DNA of 48,878 nucleotides from an uncultured Opitutia bacterium (GCA_903913915.1 CAIWNE010000074.1:1-48878); one strand, 5' to 3'; positions 33,805 through 41,699 are shown, counted from the first letter of the stretch. Numbers and translations: made by a program. The notes: generated by a model not told the origin, from the sequence alone.

Positions 33805-35352
33805 TTAGGAGTTGTGGCTGTAACCTTCTTCGCCGTGATCCGAGATGTCCAGGCCGCGGGCTTCTTCTTCTTCGGTCGGACGAAGGCCGATGAGGGCCTT
33901 CACCACGTAGGCGAGGATGAAGGTCGCGACCAGGGAGAGGACCAGCGTCACGCCGATCGCCTTGAACTGTTCGGTCACGAGGGACTTGCCCACGATGTCC
34001 TTGAGGTTGGTGGTCAGGTTGCTGTTGGCGTCGGCCGTGGCGCACACACCGGTCACGATGGCGCCGAGGGTGCCGCCGACCGCGTGGACACCGAAGGTGT
34101 CGAGAGCATCGTCGTAGCCCAGCTTGGCCTTCAGGTAGACGACCGCCAGGAAGGGCACCACACCGGCGAGGACGCCGATCAGGACCGCGGAGTTGGCGGA
34201 CACGAAGCCCGCGGCAGGGGTGATCACGACGAGGCCGGCGACGGCGCCCGAGCAGAAGCCGAGGACGCTGGCGTGCTTACGGATGATCCACTCGAGGGTG
34301 GCCCAGGTGAAGGCACCGACCGCGGCGGCGAGCGTCGTGGTGGTGAAGGCCTGGGCGGCGACGCCGTCGGCGGCGAGGGCGGAACCGGCGTTGAAGCCGT
34401 ACCAGCCGACCCAGAGCATGCCGGTACCGACCGCGCAGAGCACCATGCTGTGGGGCGTCATGGCCTTCTTGCCGAAGCCGATGCGAGGTCCGAGGATGAT
34501 GCAGAGCAGGAGGGCGGACCAACCGGAGGTCATATGGACCACGGTGCCACCGGCGAAGTCGATCGCCTTGATGGAGGCCTTGGCGTTCCAGACGCCGTTC
34601 ATGTCACCGGTGATGCCCCAGATGGCGTGGGCCATCGGGAAGTAGACCAGGAACATCCATCCGAGCATGAAGAGGGCGACCGCGGAGAACTTCATGCGTT
34701 CGGCGATGGCGCCGACGATCAGGGCCGGGGTGATGATCGCGAACATGAGCTGGTACATCGAGAATACGTTCTGGGAGAGCCAGTAGGCGTAGTCGGTGTT
34801 CGGGGCCGAGTTCACTCCGTTGAGGAAGAAGAACTCGCTTCCGCCGAAGACGTGGCCGAGCAGCGTCCCGTCGAAGCTCTTGCCGAAGACCAGGGAGTAA
34901 CCCACGGCCCACCAGAGCACCGCGACGAGGCCGGCGAGGCCGAAGCACTGCGCGACGACGGAGAGGACGTTCTTCGCGCGGACCAGGCCGCCGTAGAAGA
35001 GGAAGAGGCCGGGGAGGGTCATGAAGAGCACCAAGGCGGCGCTGACCATCATGAAGGAGTTGTGGCCAGGTCCGGAATTGGAAGCCGCGACGGTCGTGAG
35101 ACCGGCCGGAATCGTCGGGTTGCCGTCCTTGTCCTTGGGGCCGGTCTTCAGCGCGACGGTGGGATCACCGTTGGCGATGTAGGCCTCGAGGCCGGCGATG
35201 CGCTGTTCAAGCGAAGGAGCCGGAGGGGGCGGAGGGGTTTTGGCCGCTTCGGCGGCCGGGGTGGCCGCCGGGGCGGGCGCGTTCTGCGCGGACGACAGAT
35301 AGGGCACTGCCGCCAGAGCGAGGATGGTGAGAGTTCGTAGCAGGGAGTTCAT
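33805..35352 (-). CDS. amtB: Ammonium transporter, AmtB family, with N-terminal extension
   Basis: A 515-residue inner-membrane ammonium channel. Residues 1-22 are a signal peptide. A Pro/Ala-rich stretch (24-47) and a periplasmic segment with SLEQRIAGLEAYIANGDPT (about 47-65) precede the eleven-helix AmtB core from about 95. Core motifs are GLFLFYGGLVRAKNVLS, HMTSGWSALL (pore histidine 1), and DTFGVHAVGGTLGAI (pore histidine 2). The C-terminal tail ends with EEEARGLDISDHGEEGY, the conserved region that contacts PII proteins. It lies after a second amtB on the same strand but has its own sigma-54 promoter. No glnK is in the window. Confidence 0.93.
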   Translation of the reverse strand: MNSLLRTLTILALAAVPYLSSAQNAPAPAATPAAEAAKTPPPPPAPSLEQRIAGLEAYIANGDPTVALKTGPKDKDGNPTIPAGLTTVAASNSGPGHNSFMMVSAALVLFMTLPGLFLFYGGLVRAKNVLSVVAQCFGLAGLVAVLWWAVGYSLVFGKSFDGTLLGHVFGGSEFFFLNGVNSAPNTDYAYWLSQNVFSMYQLMFAIITPALIVGAIAERMKFSAVALFMLGWMFLVYFPMAHAIWGITGDMNGVWNAKASIKAIDFAGGTVVHMTSGWSALLLCIILGPRIGFGKKAMTPHSMVLCAVGTGMLWVGWYGFNAGSALAADGVAAQAFTTTTLAAAVGAFTWATLEWIIRKHASVLGFCSGAVAGLVVITPAAGFVSANSAVLIGVLAGVVPFLAVVYLKAKLGYDDALDTFGVHAVGGTLGAIVTGVCATADANSNLTTNLKDIVGKSLVTEQFKAIGVTLVLSLVATFILAYVVKALIGLRPTEEEEARGLDISDHGEEGYSHNS

Positions 35353-35366
35353 GGCGAGTGCTCTTT

Positions 35367-35383
35367 CGCAACCCCCGTGCCAA
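35367..35383 (-). promoter_or_regulatory. Sigma-54 (RpoN) promoter of the first amtB gene
   Basis: On the minus strand TTGGCACG (35383-35376), GGGG, then TTGCG (35371-35367) matches the -24/-12 consensus with correct spacing. The expected start is near 35356, about 4 bases before ATG 35352. A 7-base direct repeat, GCTTAAA on the plus strand (35405-35411 and 35415-35421), lies just upstream. Confidence 0.85.
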
Positions 35384-35492
35384 CCGCCTACTTTCCAGCC
35401 GATGGCTTAAATGTGCTTAAAAAACATCTCGCCACGCCTGCAGGCCTGCTCGAAAAAAGGCAACCCTGTGGCGGCCAGCCCCGAAACGCCGT

Positions 35493-36770
35493 TTAATTGT
35501 GGTAATACCCCTCCTCGCCGTGGTCGGCGATATCCAGGCCCTGGGCTTCGGCTTCCTCCGTCGCGCGTAGTCCGATGGTCGCGGCGACGATCTTGGCGAT
35601 GATCCACGTCAAGGTAAGCGAGAGTAGGATACAGAGCAGCATGGCAAGGAGCTGCCCCTTGAGCAGTCCTTTGGAGACCAGGGCGCCGCCGGCCGCATTG
35701 GCTTTTGCGTCCATCAGCAAAGCAGTGGCGAGAGCGCCGATCGTGCCGCCGACGCCGTGCACGCCGAACGTGTCGAGCGCGTCGTCGTAGCCGAACTTGG
35801 GTTTAAGCATCGAGCAGGCCCAGTAGGAGATGGCTCCGGCGAGCAGTCCGATGACGACGGCGGAACCGCCCGAGACGAAGCCCGCGGCATTGGTCACGGT
35901 GGCGAGGCCGGCGATGGCCCCGGAGCAAAGTCCGAGGACGGAGATCTTGCCGCGATGCAGCTTTTCGATGGCGGCCCAGGAGAGCGTGGCGGTCGCGGCG
36001 CCCAGCGTCGTGGTGAGGAAGGCCTGGATGGCTACGCTGTCCGCGGCCAGCGCCGAACCGGCGTTGAAGCCATACCAGCCGGCCCAAAGCAGGCCTGTGC
36101 CGACGACACAAAGCACCATGCTGTGGGGGGTCATCGGTCGCTTGCCGAAGCCGGCGCGCGGGCCGACGAGGATGCAGAGGAGGAGGGCCGACCATCCCGA
36201 AGTCATGTGCACGACGATGCCGCCGGCGAAGTCCGCGGCCTTGAAGGAGGCCTCCGGATTGGCTAGGCCTGAGAAGGCTCCCGTCGCCCCCCAGACCGCG
36301 TGCGCGACCGGATAATAGACGAGTATGGTCCAGAGGAAGGAGAAGGCCATCACCGCGGAGAACTTCATGCGCTCGGCGACGGCGCCGATGATCAAGGCCG
36401 GCGTGATGGCCGCGAACATCGCCTGGAAGAGGGCGAACGTCGCCGAAGAGATCCGTGATTCGTAAGGGCTGGACTCGGCCCCGAGGCCGGCGAAGCCGAA
36501 GTGCTCACCCCCGCCGAAGATCTGCCCGAGGAAACCGCCGGCATAGCTTTTGCCGAAGACGAGGCTGTAGCCGAAGGCCCACCACATCACGATGCCCATG
36601 GCGGTCAGCGCCAGACATTGGGCTGCGATGGAGAGCACGTTCTTGCCGCGGACGAGGCCCCCGTAGAAAAGAAAGAGGCCTGGGATACACATCATTAGGA
36701 CCAAGGCGGTGCTGACCAAGACCCAGACGTTATCTCCGGTGGAGGGGGCAGGAGTGGCAGAAATAAGCAT
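35493..36770 (-). CDS. amtB: Ammonium transporter, AmtB family, second copy
   Basis: A 425-residue paralogue of the downstream transporter without its long N-terminal extension; only about 25 residues precede TM1. Core motifs are GLFLFYGGLVRGKNVLS, HMTSGWSALL and DTFGVHGVGGTIGAL, so both pore histidines are present. The tail ends EEAEAQGLDIADHGEEGYYHN, a PII-contact type C-terminus. The start MLISATPAPS (36770) is chosen because the sigma-54 promoter predicts transcription from just before it; a start 14 codons upstream lies inside the promoter. The two copies may differ in affinity or in PII partner, which cannot be read from sequence. Confidence 0.93.
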   Translation of the reverse strand: MLISATPAPSTGDNVWVLVSTALVLMMCIPGLFLFYGGLVRGKNVLSIAAQCLALTAMGIVMWWAFGYSLVFGKSYAGGFLGQIFGGGEHFGFAGLGAESSPYESRISSATFALFQAMFAAITPALIIGAVAERMKFSAVMAFSFLWTILVYYPVAHAVWGATGAFSGLANPEASFKAADFAGGIVVHMTSGWSALLLCILVGPRAGFGKRPMTPHSMVLCVVGTGLLWAGWYGFNAGSALAADSVAIQAFLTTTLGAATATLSWAAIEKLHRGKISVLGLCSGAIAGLATVTNAAGFVSGGSAVVIGLLAGAISYWACSMLKPKFGYDDALDTFGVHGVGGTIGALATALLMDAKANAAGGALVSKGLLKGQLLAMLLCILLSLTLTWIIAKIVAATIGLRATEEAEAQGLDIADHGEEGYYHN

Positions 36771-36785
36771 AATGCTTTTTATTAA

Positions 36786-36800
36786 GCAAATTTCGTGCCA
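36786..36800 (-). promoter_or_regulatory. Sigma-54 (RpoN) promoter of the second amtB gene
   Basis: On the minus strand TGGCACG (36800-36794), AAAT, TTGC (36789-36786), then TT: a full -24/-12 match. The distance from the C of TTGC to the first base of ATG is 16, the same as at the other amtB. A dyad AAGCAT-A-ATGCTT (36765-36777) covers the predicted start and the ATG. Confidence 0.9.
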
Positions 36801-36826
36801 TAAAATAATCACAGCGGGCTACTCGC

Positions 36827-36854
36827 TTGCATTCAACGGATCCCGGGCTATTTT
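36827..36854 (+). promoter_or_regulatory. Sigma-70-type promoter of the outer-membrane barrel gene
   Basis: TTGCAT (36827-36832), a 16-base spacer, then TATTTT (36849-36854). The start should fall near 36861, about 5 bases before ATG 36866. Confidence 0.55.
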
Positions 36855-36865
36855 ATTTTTTAACC

Positions 36866-37765
36866 ATGAATCGTTTGCTTACAATTAAGCAGTATGCCGT
36901 TTTTTGTGCATTTGTTTTCGCGCAAGTTGCCGCCGCAGAGCCTACTCCGGACAAGAGCTGGATCTTGGCTGCGGATTATCAGTACCGCGGTTCGGATGCC
37001 GTCAGCCATGCTGGAGGCGTGACCGGCGAATTCGGCCGATCCCGCACGGGCGCCGAGCTGATCTATCAGACCCCCGACCGGGCCATCGACCTTGAGTGGT
37101 ACAATTATGTCAACCGTTTCAGCGGCGCGATCGCCGGCACGGATCGTTCGTATGGTGATACGAGGGACGTGATGGTCACCGGTTTCCGCCAGTGGGACTG
37201 GAATCAGAAGTATGGCGTCCAGCTGATCTACGCCTGGGAGTTCGCCGCCGAAGAGGGCGTGAGCTTGGGGAGCTCGCATCGCTGGGGCTTGGGTGGCGCC
37301 GCACGCTGGCGCCCTGATGCCGAGACGGATATCGCCTTGGGCGTGATGCTTGAGGATCGCTTCGAGGCTTCGATTCTTCCCATCCCTTACGTCAAGGCCG
37401 TCTGGCGTCCGTGCAAGTATGCCGAAGTCGAGCTACGTGCGACCGGCCTGCAGAACGGCTTCATCGTCCGCGATTTCCTGACCGAAGACCACGCGACCAC
37501 CTTGGATTTCACCGTCGCCTATGAGACGTCGAGCTTCATGCTGGCTGACGCTGGCTACGGTTCGCGCGCCGTCTCCATCGGCGAGGTGCCGATCCGCATC
37601 GGCGTGACGCAGTTCCTCGAGAAATCGGGAACCTGGTTCGTGCGCGGCTCGGCCGAGTGGATCGCCTTTTCTCGTCAGAGCTTCAAGCATGACGGCCTGA
37701 CGGAGGCTTCTTTCCAGCCCGGTGCGAACTGGGGACTGGCCGCCCGGATCGGCGCGCGCTTCTGA
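36866..37765 (+). CDS. Outer-membrane beta-barrel protein
   Basis: A 299-residue exported protein with a signal peptide (residues 1-22, ending QVAAAEP). The mature part alternates polar and hydrophobic residues in aromatic-rich strands (WILAADYQYRG, VQLIYAWEFA, ATLDFTVAYETSSF) and ends in Phe (LAARIGARF), the usual signal for outer-membrane assembly. No family name can be given. It is divergent from the amtB pair and shares their 95-base intergenic region, so a role in nitrogen or small-solute uptake is possible but unproven. The start begins the signal peptide; the longer upstream reading lies within the promoter. Confidence 0.75.
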   Translation: MNRLLTIKQYAVFCAFVFAQVAAAEPTPDKSWILAADYQYRGSDAVSHAGGVTGEFGRSRTGAELIYQTPDRAIDLEWYNYVNRFSGAIAGTDRSYGDTRDVMVTGFRQWDWNQKYGVQLIYAWEFAAEEGVSLGSSHRWGLGGAARWRPDAETDIALGVMLEDRFEASILPIPYVKAVWRPCKYAEVELRATGLQNGFIVRDFLTEDHATTLDFTVAYETSSFMLADAGYGSRAVSIGEVPIRIGVTQFLEKSGTWFVRGSAEWIAFSRQSFKHDGLTEASFQPGANWGLAARIGARF

Positions 37766-37824
37766 TCAGCGCCCGCGCGCCGCGAGCGCGTGGAAGGCGA
37801 TGACCGCCAGGAGCCAGGCCAGGT

Positions 37825-38067
37825 TCATGGCGTCCGGGGCGCGTTCGTCCGCAGCCAGGCGTCGCGCCGGGCGATGGCGAGTTCGAGGTCATGCGTGCGG
37901 AGCGAACGGCGCACGCGTCGCTTGGTGAAGTCCGCGAGGTGCTCGGTGTAATGCAGCCACCATGTCCCGTTGTTGTTCCAGAGGTGGTGCAGGCGGTTGG
38001 CCTCGCTGACGCGGATGGACAGCTTGGCGGGGGCCGCGAGGGCGGCGGTGTCGTGGGTGTTGATCAT
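37825..38067 (-). CDS. Small protein resembling an integrase arm-type DNA-binding domain
   Basis: 80 residues. The segment NNGTWWLHYTEHLADFTKRRVRRSLRTHD, read in two parts (about 32-47 and 48-60), and the following LELAIARRDAWL have the layout of the N-terminal arm-binding module of tyrosine recombinases (strand-strand-strand with basic residues, then a helix). The recombinase catalytic domain is missing, so this may be a stand-alone small protein or a remnant. A tRNA-Leu gene lies about 620 bases away. The protein-like amino-acid pattern supports a real gene, but evidence is moderate. Confidence 0.5.
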   Translation of the reverse strand: MINTHDTAALAAPAKLSIRVSEANRLHHLWNNNGTWWLHYTEHLADFTKRRVRRSLRTHDLELAIARRDAWLRTNAPRTP

Positions 38068-38378
38068 GGTGGGCGTCGGTGAAGGAGGCGCGCGTCACGA
38101 TCAATCCGCAGGGGGACTGGGTTTTAGCCTTTCGGCTCTCATCTCGGTTTCCTTTCGGTTCCGATGACCACCGCGGCCCTGTGGGCTCGGTTGGTGCAGG
38201 TTCGGCTTTCGCCCGTCCTGCTCGTGATGCGTCTGTTGATGAACTGCGGTCACTATGGGCGGGCCGACCCGGCAAGGCAAGCGCGGCTTGGATCGTAGAG
38301 TGTCATAAGAAGCTCCCCCGGCCGGCTGCCTCCTGCCCGGGCTTGCCGCGGCCCGTCCCGGCCTTAGTTTTCTCGCCG
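38068..38378. other. Intergenic stretch without a supportable gene
   Basis: About 310 bases between the small integrase-like gene and the DUF4236 gene. An open frame runs through it on the plus strand but has no protein-like composition or homology that I recognise. A possible promoter, TTGCCG (38343-38348), 16 bases, TAGTTT (38365-38370), precedes the next gene. Confidence 0.5.
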
Positions 38379-38636
38379 ATGGGTTTCTTCCGGTTCCGCA
38401 AAACCATCCCGCTCGGGAAATTCTTCCGGCTCAACGTCTCGAAGACGGGCGCCTCTTTGTCCGCCGGCCGGCCGGGCGCGACGATCAACGTCCGCAAGGA
38501 TCGTGTCGACGGCACGGTCGGAATCCCTGGCAGCGGGCTTTCTTATAAAGAGCGTCTTTCGAACCGTGGGTGCGCCTCGGTCTTCGTCTTCGCGCTCGGG
38601 GCTTCGCTCGCCGCCGCGGTCGCCTGGGCGCGCTGA
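38379..38636 (+). CDS. DUF4236 domain protein with C-terminal membrane helix
   Basis: 85 residues. The N-terminal 50 residues fit the DUF4236 pattern: MGFFRFRKTIPLGKFFRLNV, then SKTGASLSAGRPGATINV and GTVGIPGSGLSY. The remainder is a short basic linker and one hydrophobic helix (CASVFVFALGASLAAAVAWA). The function of the family is unknown; it is widespread in bacteria and often fused to membrane helices. ATG 38379 is fixed by the domain start, with TAGTTT ending 8 bases upstream. It converges on tRNA-Leu, 50 bases downstream. Confidence 0.8.
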   Translation: MGFFRFRKTIPLGKFFRLNVSKTGASLSAGRPGATINVRKDRVDGTVGIPGSGLSYKERLSNRGCASVFVFALGASLAAAVAWAR

Positions 38637-38686
38637 GCACGGCGCCTCCGGAGGCGTTGTGCGTCTCCGGCGATCGTCGCCGCAAG

Positions 38687-38770
38687 TGCCCGGGAAAGGA
38701 CTCGAACCTTCATGCCTTTAGAGGGCGGCGGATTTTGAGTCCGCTGCGGCTGCCATTTCGCCACCCGGGC
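38687..38770 (-). tRNA. tRNA-Leu (anticodon CAA)
   Basis: On the minus strand the acceptor GCCCGGG pairs with CCCGGGC, and the discriminator is A. The anticodon stem GCGGA/TCCGC holds the loop CTCAAAA with anticodon CAA. A long variable arm (CGCCCTCTAAAGGCAT) identifies a class II tRNA. The CCA end is not encoded. Confidence 0.95.
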
Positions 38771-38785
38771 GGATTGCGGACATGC

Positions 38786-38814
38786 ATTCATTCCGCGAGT
38801 GTCTGGGCGTGCAA
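38786..38814 (-). promoter_or_regulatory. Putative promoter of tRNA-Leu
   Basis: On the minus strand TTGCAC (38814-38809), a 17-base spacer, then ATGAAT (38791-38786). The predicted start is about 8 bases before the tRNA 5' end. Confidence 0.45.
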
Positions 38815-38864
38815 GAAAAACCGTGCCGCCTGAGGCGCGCGCGCGTGATGAGGAAATGCGGACA

Positions 38865-38896
38865 ACAAAAAAGGCGCTCCTTGCGGAGCGCCTTTT
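38865..38896. terminator. Terminator of the HU gene, symmetric in form
   Basis: AAAAGGCGCTCC (38869-38880), loop TTGC, GGAGCGCCTTTT (38885-38896). A-rich and T-rich flanks allow function on either strand; the HU gene on the minus strand ends 20 bases away. Confidence 0.88.
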
Positions 38897-38916
38897 GGCG
38901 TGAATCTCGCGAGAGA

Positions 38917-39204
38917 TTACTTGGCGCCGAGGATCGCGTCCTTGGCGGCCTTGGCCACGCGGAACTTCACGACCTTCTTGGCCTTGATCTGGATGGTTTC
39001 GCCGGTGGCAGGGTTGCGACCGAGGCGAGCCTTGCGGTGGACGAGGACGAGCTTGCCGAGGCCGGGGAGCGTGAAGGAGTTCTTCGCGTTCTTGTAGGCG
39101 AGGGCGGCGATGATCTCGAGGATCGCGGTGGCCTGCTTCTTGCTGATCTCAGCTTTTTCGGCGATGGCACCGGCGATTTGGGACTTGGTGAGGGCTTTGG
39201 ACAT
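38917..39204 (-). CDS. HU family DNA-binding protein
   Basis: A 95-residue nucleoid protein that bends and compacts DNA as a dimer. The N-terminal helices are KALTKSQIAGAIAEKAEISKK and the core strands FTLPGLGKLVLVHRKARLGRNPATGETIQI carry the DNA-wedging Asn-Pro in GRNPATGE (shown here as positions about 36-75). The end VVKFRVAKAAKDAI fits the last helix. The start MSKALTK (39204) is the standard HU start; the longer frame upstream is non-coding. A possible promoter, TTTTCA, 17 bases, TAATAG, lies upstream on the minus strand, giving a leader of about 35 bases, so this gene is not leaderless. Confidence 0.93.
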   Translation of the reverse strand: MSKALTKSQIAGAIAEKAEISKKQATAILEIIAALAYKNAKNSFTLPGLGKLVLVHRKARLGRNPATGETIQIKAKKVVKFRVAKAAKDAILGAK

Positions 39205-39377
39205 GTTGGTTATGGGTTGGTTGTGCAGTGATGCGGGTCTATTAAGTATCGAACCGTGCTCTGAAAACCAGCGAAAAATAAGGGCGGGTTGCAGGTTTCT
39301 TCGCCCCCCCGACGGCCGCAAAAAATCTTTTGCATGTGGTCGGCGTCGGTCATAAGTCTCTGCGCAGACCTCACCCC

Positions 39378-40715
39378 ATGCGCTCAAGTCCCTTCCTTGC
39401 CCTCCTGTTCTCCCTCTCTCTCGCGACCTCCGTCGCGCTCGCCGAAGATGTTGTCGGCCTGGAGCAGGCCTTCCCGGGAATCAGCTTCAGCCTCCCGGTC
39501 GCGATCGCCCCTCTACCGGGAAGCAAGGATGTCGTCTTCGTCGTCGAGAAGGGCGATCCCGCTCCCGCTCCTGAGGCGGAGAAGTCTGCCGATGGAAAGA
39601 AGAAGAAGGCCTCCGCCTATTTCGGTGGCAAGGTCCAGATGGTCACCGGCCTGAGCACCGGTAAGTTCCGCAAGCAGCAGGTCCTGCAAATCAGCCCTAA
39701 GGACGGCAAATTCGAGGCCGGCGGCGAGTGTGGATTCCTCGGTTTCGCCGTCCACCCCCGGGTGGCTGAGGCTAAGCAAGTCTTTGTCTATTATAGCCTT
39801 AAGATTGAAAATAAGCTGCATCAGCGTGTCTCCCGTTACACGGTGAGCTCGCTGGACCCCTTTACGATCGACGCCGACTCCGAGCAGCCCCTGATCACAC
39901 AGTTGGACCCCGCATCGAATCATAATGGCGGCGACCTGCATTTCGGCCGGGATGGCTATCTTTACATCAGTTGCGGCGATGGCGGTGCCGGGGGCGACGC
40001 TTTCGATAACGCCGGCTATATCAACAAAGGCTTCTTTGCCGCGGTCTTCCGCATCGATGTCGACAAGAAGGCCGGCAACCCCGCCCCCAACCCCCACCCG
40101 GCGGTCGTGACTGACGCGAAGGGGGAGGCTTATTATTCCGTCCCCGCCGACAACCCCTTCATCGGCGCGACCGCCCATCGTGGCCGCCCCCTGGAGTCCA
40201 AGACCATCCGAACCGAAACCTGGGCCACGGGCCTGCGTAACCCTTGGCGCTTCTCCTTCGACCCCAAGACCGGGACCTGTTTCGCGGGCGACGTCGGCCA
40301 GAACCTCTTCGAGGAAATCGACATCTTGGTTCCCGGCGGCGACTACGGGTGGCACGACGTCGAAGGCTTGCACGTCTTCAACCAGAAGGATGCTTCCGGC
40401 AAGAAGGCCCCGCCGGCCCTGGCCGCACCCTCCGCTTTCAAGGCCCCGATCCACGAGTATGACCGTAAGCTCGGCAATTCCGTGACCGGCGGCGTCGTCT
40501 ATCACGGCGACCGTGTGCCGGCCATCGATGGCGCCTATGTCTTCGCCGACTTCGGGTCCGGCCGCATCTTCGCCCTGCGCGAGAACGCGGGCAAGTGGGA
40601 GTCGCAGCATGTCGCGACGGAACACACCATCGCCGGCTTCGGCTACGACGTCAGCAACGACGACGTGCTTGTCGCGACCCTCTCCGGACAGGTGAAGCGC
40701 ATCGTCAGGAAGTAA
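39378..40715 (+). CDS. Exported glucose/sorbosone dehydrogenase-like protein (PQQ-type six-bladed propeller)
   Basis: A 445-residue exported enzyme. A signal peptide (residues 1-22, ending SVALAED) leads into the GSDH fold. Motifs include GGECGFLGFAVHP, the active-site NHNGGDLHFGRDGYLYISCG (about 177-196), ETWATGLRNPWRFSFD and GDVGQNLFEEIDIL, then GGVVYHGDRVPAIDGAYVFADF. Homologous aldose sugar dehydrogenases oxidise sugars with PQQ; cofactor use here is inferred. It is followed after 4 bases by a Tat-exported TIM-barrel protein, so the two form an operon. The upstream interval shared with HU holds a TTGCAT/CATAAG pair (39330-39356) with short spacing. Confidence 0.85.
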   Translation: MRSSPFLALLFSLSLATSVALAEDVVGLEQAFPGISFSLPVAIAPLPGSKDVVFVVEKGDPAPAPEAEKSADGKKKKASAYFGGKVQMVTGLSTGKFRKQQVLQISPKDGKFEAGGECGFLGFAVHPRVAEAKQVFVYYSLKIENKLHQRVSRYTVSSLDPFTIDADSEQPLITQLDPASNHNGGDLHFGRDGYLYISCGDGGAGGDAFDNAGYINKGFFAAVFRIDVDKKAGNPAPNPHPAVVTDAKGEAYYSVPADNPFIGATAHRGRPLESKTIRTETWATGLRNPWRFSFDPKTGTCFAGDVGQNLFEEIDILVPGGDYGWHDVEGLHVFNQKDASGKKAPPALAAPSAFKAPIHEYDRKLGNSVTGGVVYHGDRVPAIDGAYVFADFGSGRIFALRENAGKWESQHVATEHTIAGFGYDVSNDDVLVATLSGQVKRIVRK

Positions 40716-40719
40716 GCCG

Positions 40720-41622
40720 ATGCTTTCCCGTCGCTCGATGCTGGGGTTCTCCGGTTCGTTGATGGCCGGCGCCATGTTGCGCCCCCTCCTCGCGGCGTCG
40801 CCCTCGCCCAAAGCCCCTGAATTCAGCCTCTTCACGAAGCATCTCGTCGGTCTGCCTTACGATCAACTGGCCGAGGCCGTCGCCGGACTGGGCTTCAAGG
40901 GCGTCGAAGCGCCGGTGCGCAAGGGCGGGCACGTCGATCCCGCGCGCGTCGAGGAAGACCTGCCGAAACTGGTCGAGGCCTTCCGGAAATGCGGCGTCAC
41001 GATCACGCTGATGACTTCGGACATCAACGAGGTGAACGAAGCGGACCGCTCCGAGAAGGTGCTGCGCACCGCGCGCTCTCTCGGCATTCCGCGCTACCGC
41101 ATGAAGTGGTATCCTTATTCCGGCAAGAAGCCGCTGTGGACGGAGCTCGACGAGATCCGCCCGCGCCTCAAGGAACTGGTCGCGCTCAGCAAGCAGGTCG
41201 GCATCCTGCCGTGCTACCAGAACCATTCCGGCCCCAAGAACGTCGGTGCCGCGATCTGGGACATGGCCACGCTCATGCGCGACTACCGCCCTGACGAGCT
41301 TTCCTGGAACTTCGACTTCTTCCACGCGATGGTCGAAGGCGGGCTTTCCTGGCCGAACCACCTGGCCCTCGCCCGTGATCATATCTCGATGGTCTATTTC
41401 AAGAATTTCAAATGGGAGGGCAGGGCGGCCGAAGGGTGCCCCCTCTCCGAGGGCAGGGTCGGCAAGGACTCCGTGGCCCTTCTCCGCAAATCGGGGTATG
41501 AGGGCCCGGTCTGCCTCCATGTCGAATACCTGAAGGGAAAGGTCACCGACCCGGGTGCTTTGAAGACGGCGGTCGATGCCAGCCGCAAGGACTTCGCTAC
41601 CCTCAAGGAATGGTGGAGCTGA
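40720..41622 (+). CDS. Tat-exported sugar phosphate isomerase/epimerase-like TIM barrel protein
   Basis: 300 residues. The N-terminus MLSRRSMLGFSGSLMAGAML is a twin-arginine signal, so it is folded in the cytoplasm and exported. The rest fits the xylose isomerase-like/AP endonuclease 2 TIM barrel: GFKGVEAPV, CGVTITLMTSD, YRMKWYPYSG, LPCYQNHSG and LSWNFDFFHAM supply the usual metal-binding Glu/His/Asp positions, and CLHVEYLKG closes the barrel. PVC bacteria encode many such exported proteins next to sugar dehydrogenases; the reaction is unknown. It starts 4 bases after the GSDH-like gene. Confidence 0.8.
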   Translation: MLSRRSMLGFSGSLMAGAMLRPLLAASPSPKAPEFSLFTKHLVGLPYDQLAEAVAGLGFKGVEAPVRKGGHVDPARVEEDLPKLVEAFRKCGVTITLMTSDINEVNEADRSEKVLRTARSLGIPRYRMKWYPYSGKKPLWTELDEIRPRLKELVALSKQVGILPCYQNHSGPKNVGAAIWDMATLMRDYRPDELSWNFDFFHAMVEGGLSWPNHLALARDHISMVYFKNFKWEGRAAEGCPLSEGRVGKDSVALLRKSGYEGPVCLHVEYLKGKVTDPGALKTAVDASRKDFATLKEWWS

Positions 41623-41699
41623 GCCGACGGGGTAGGGTGTTTATGAAAAGATAGGCTGGAACCATGGGTCGCCCAGGGTGTAGAAACAGTCTCCCCGTC

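Noticed and set aside
35436-35449. Overlapping palindromes GCCTGCAGGC and GCAGGCCTGC after the second amtB as its terminator
   Set aside because: Stems would have almost no loop and the T run is on the wrong side for a clear terminator; left unannotated.
38079-38378. N-terminal extension of the DUF4236 protein
   Set aside because: The domain begins at MGFFRFRK; the 100 upstream codons have no homology pattern and include promoter-like sequence.
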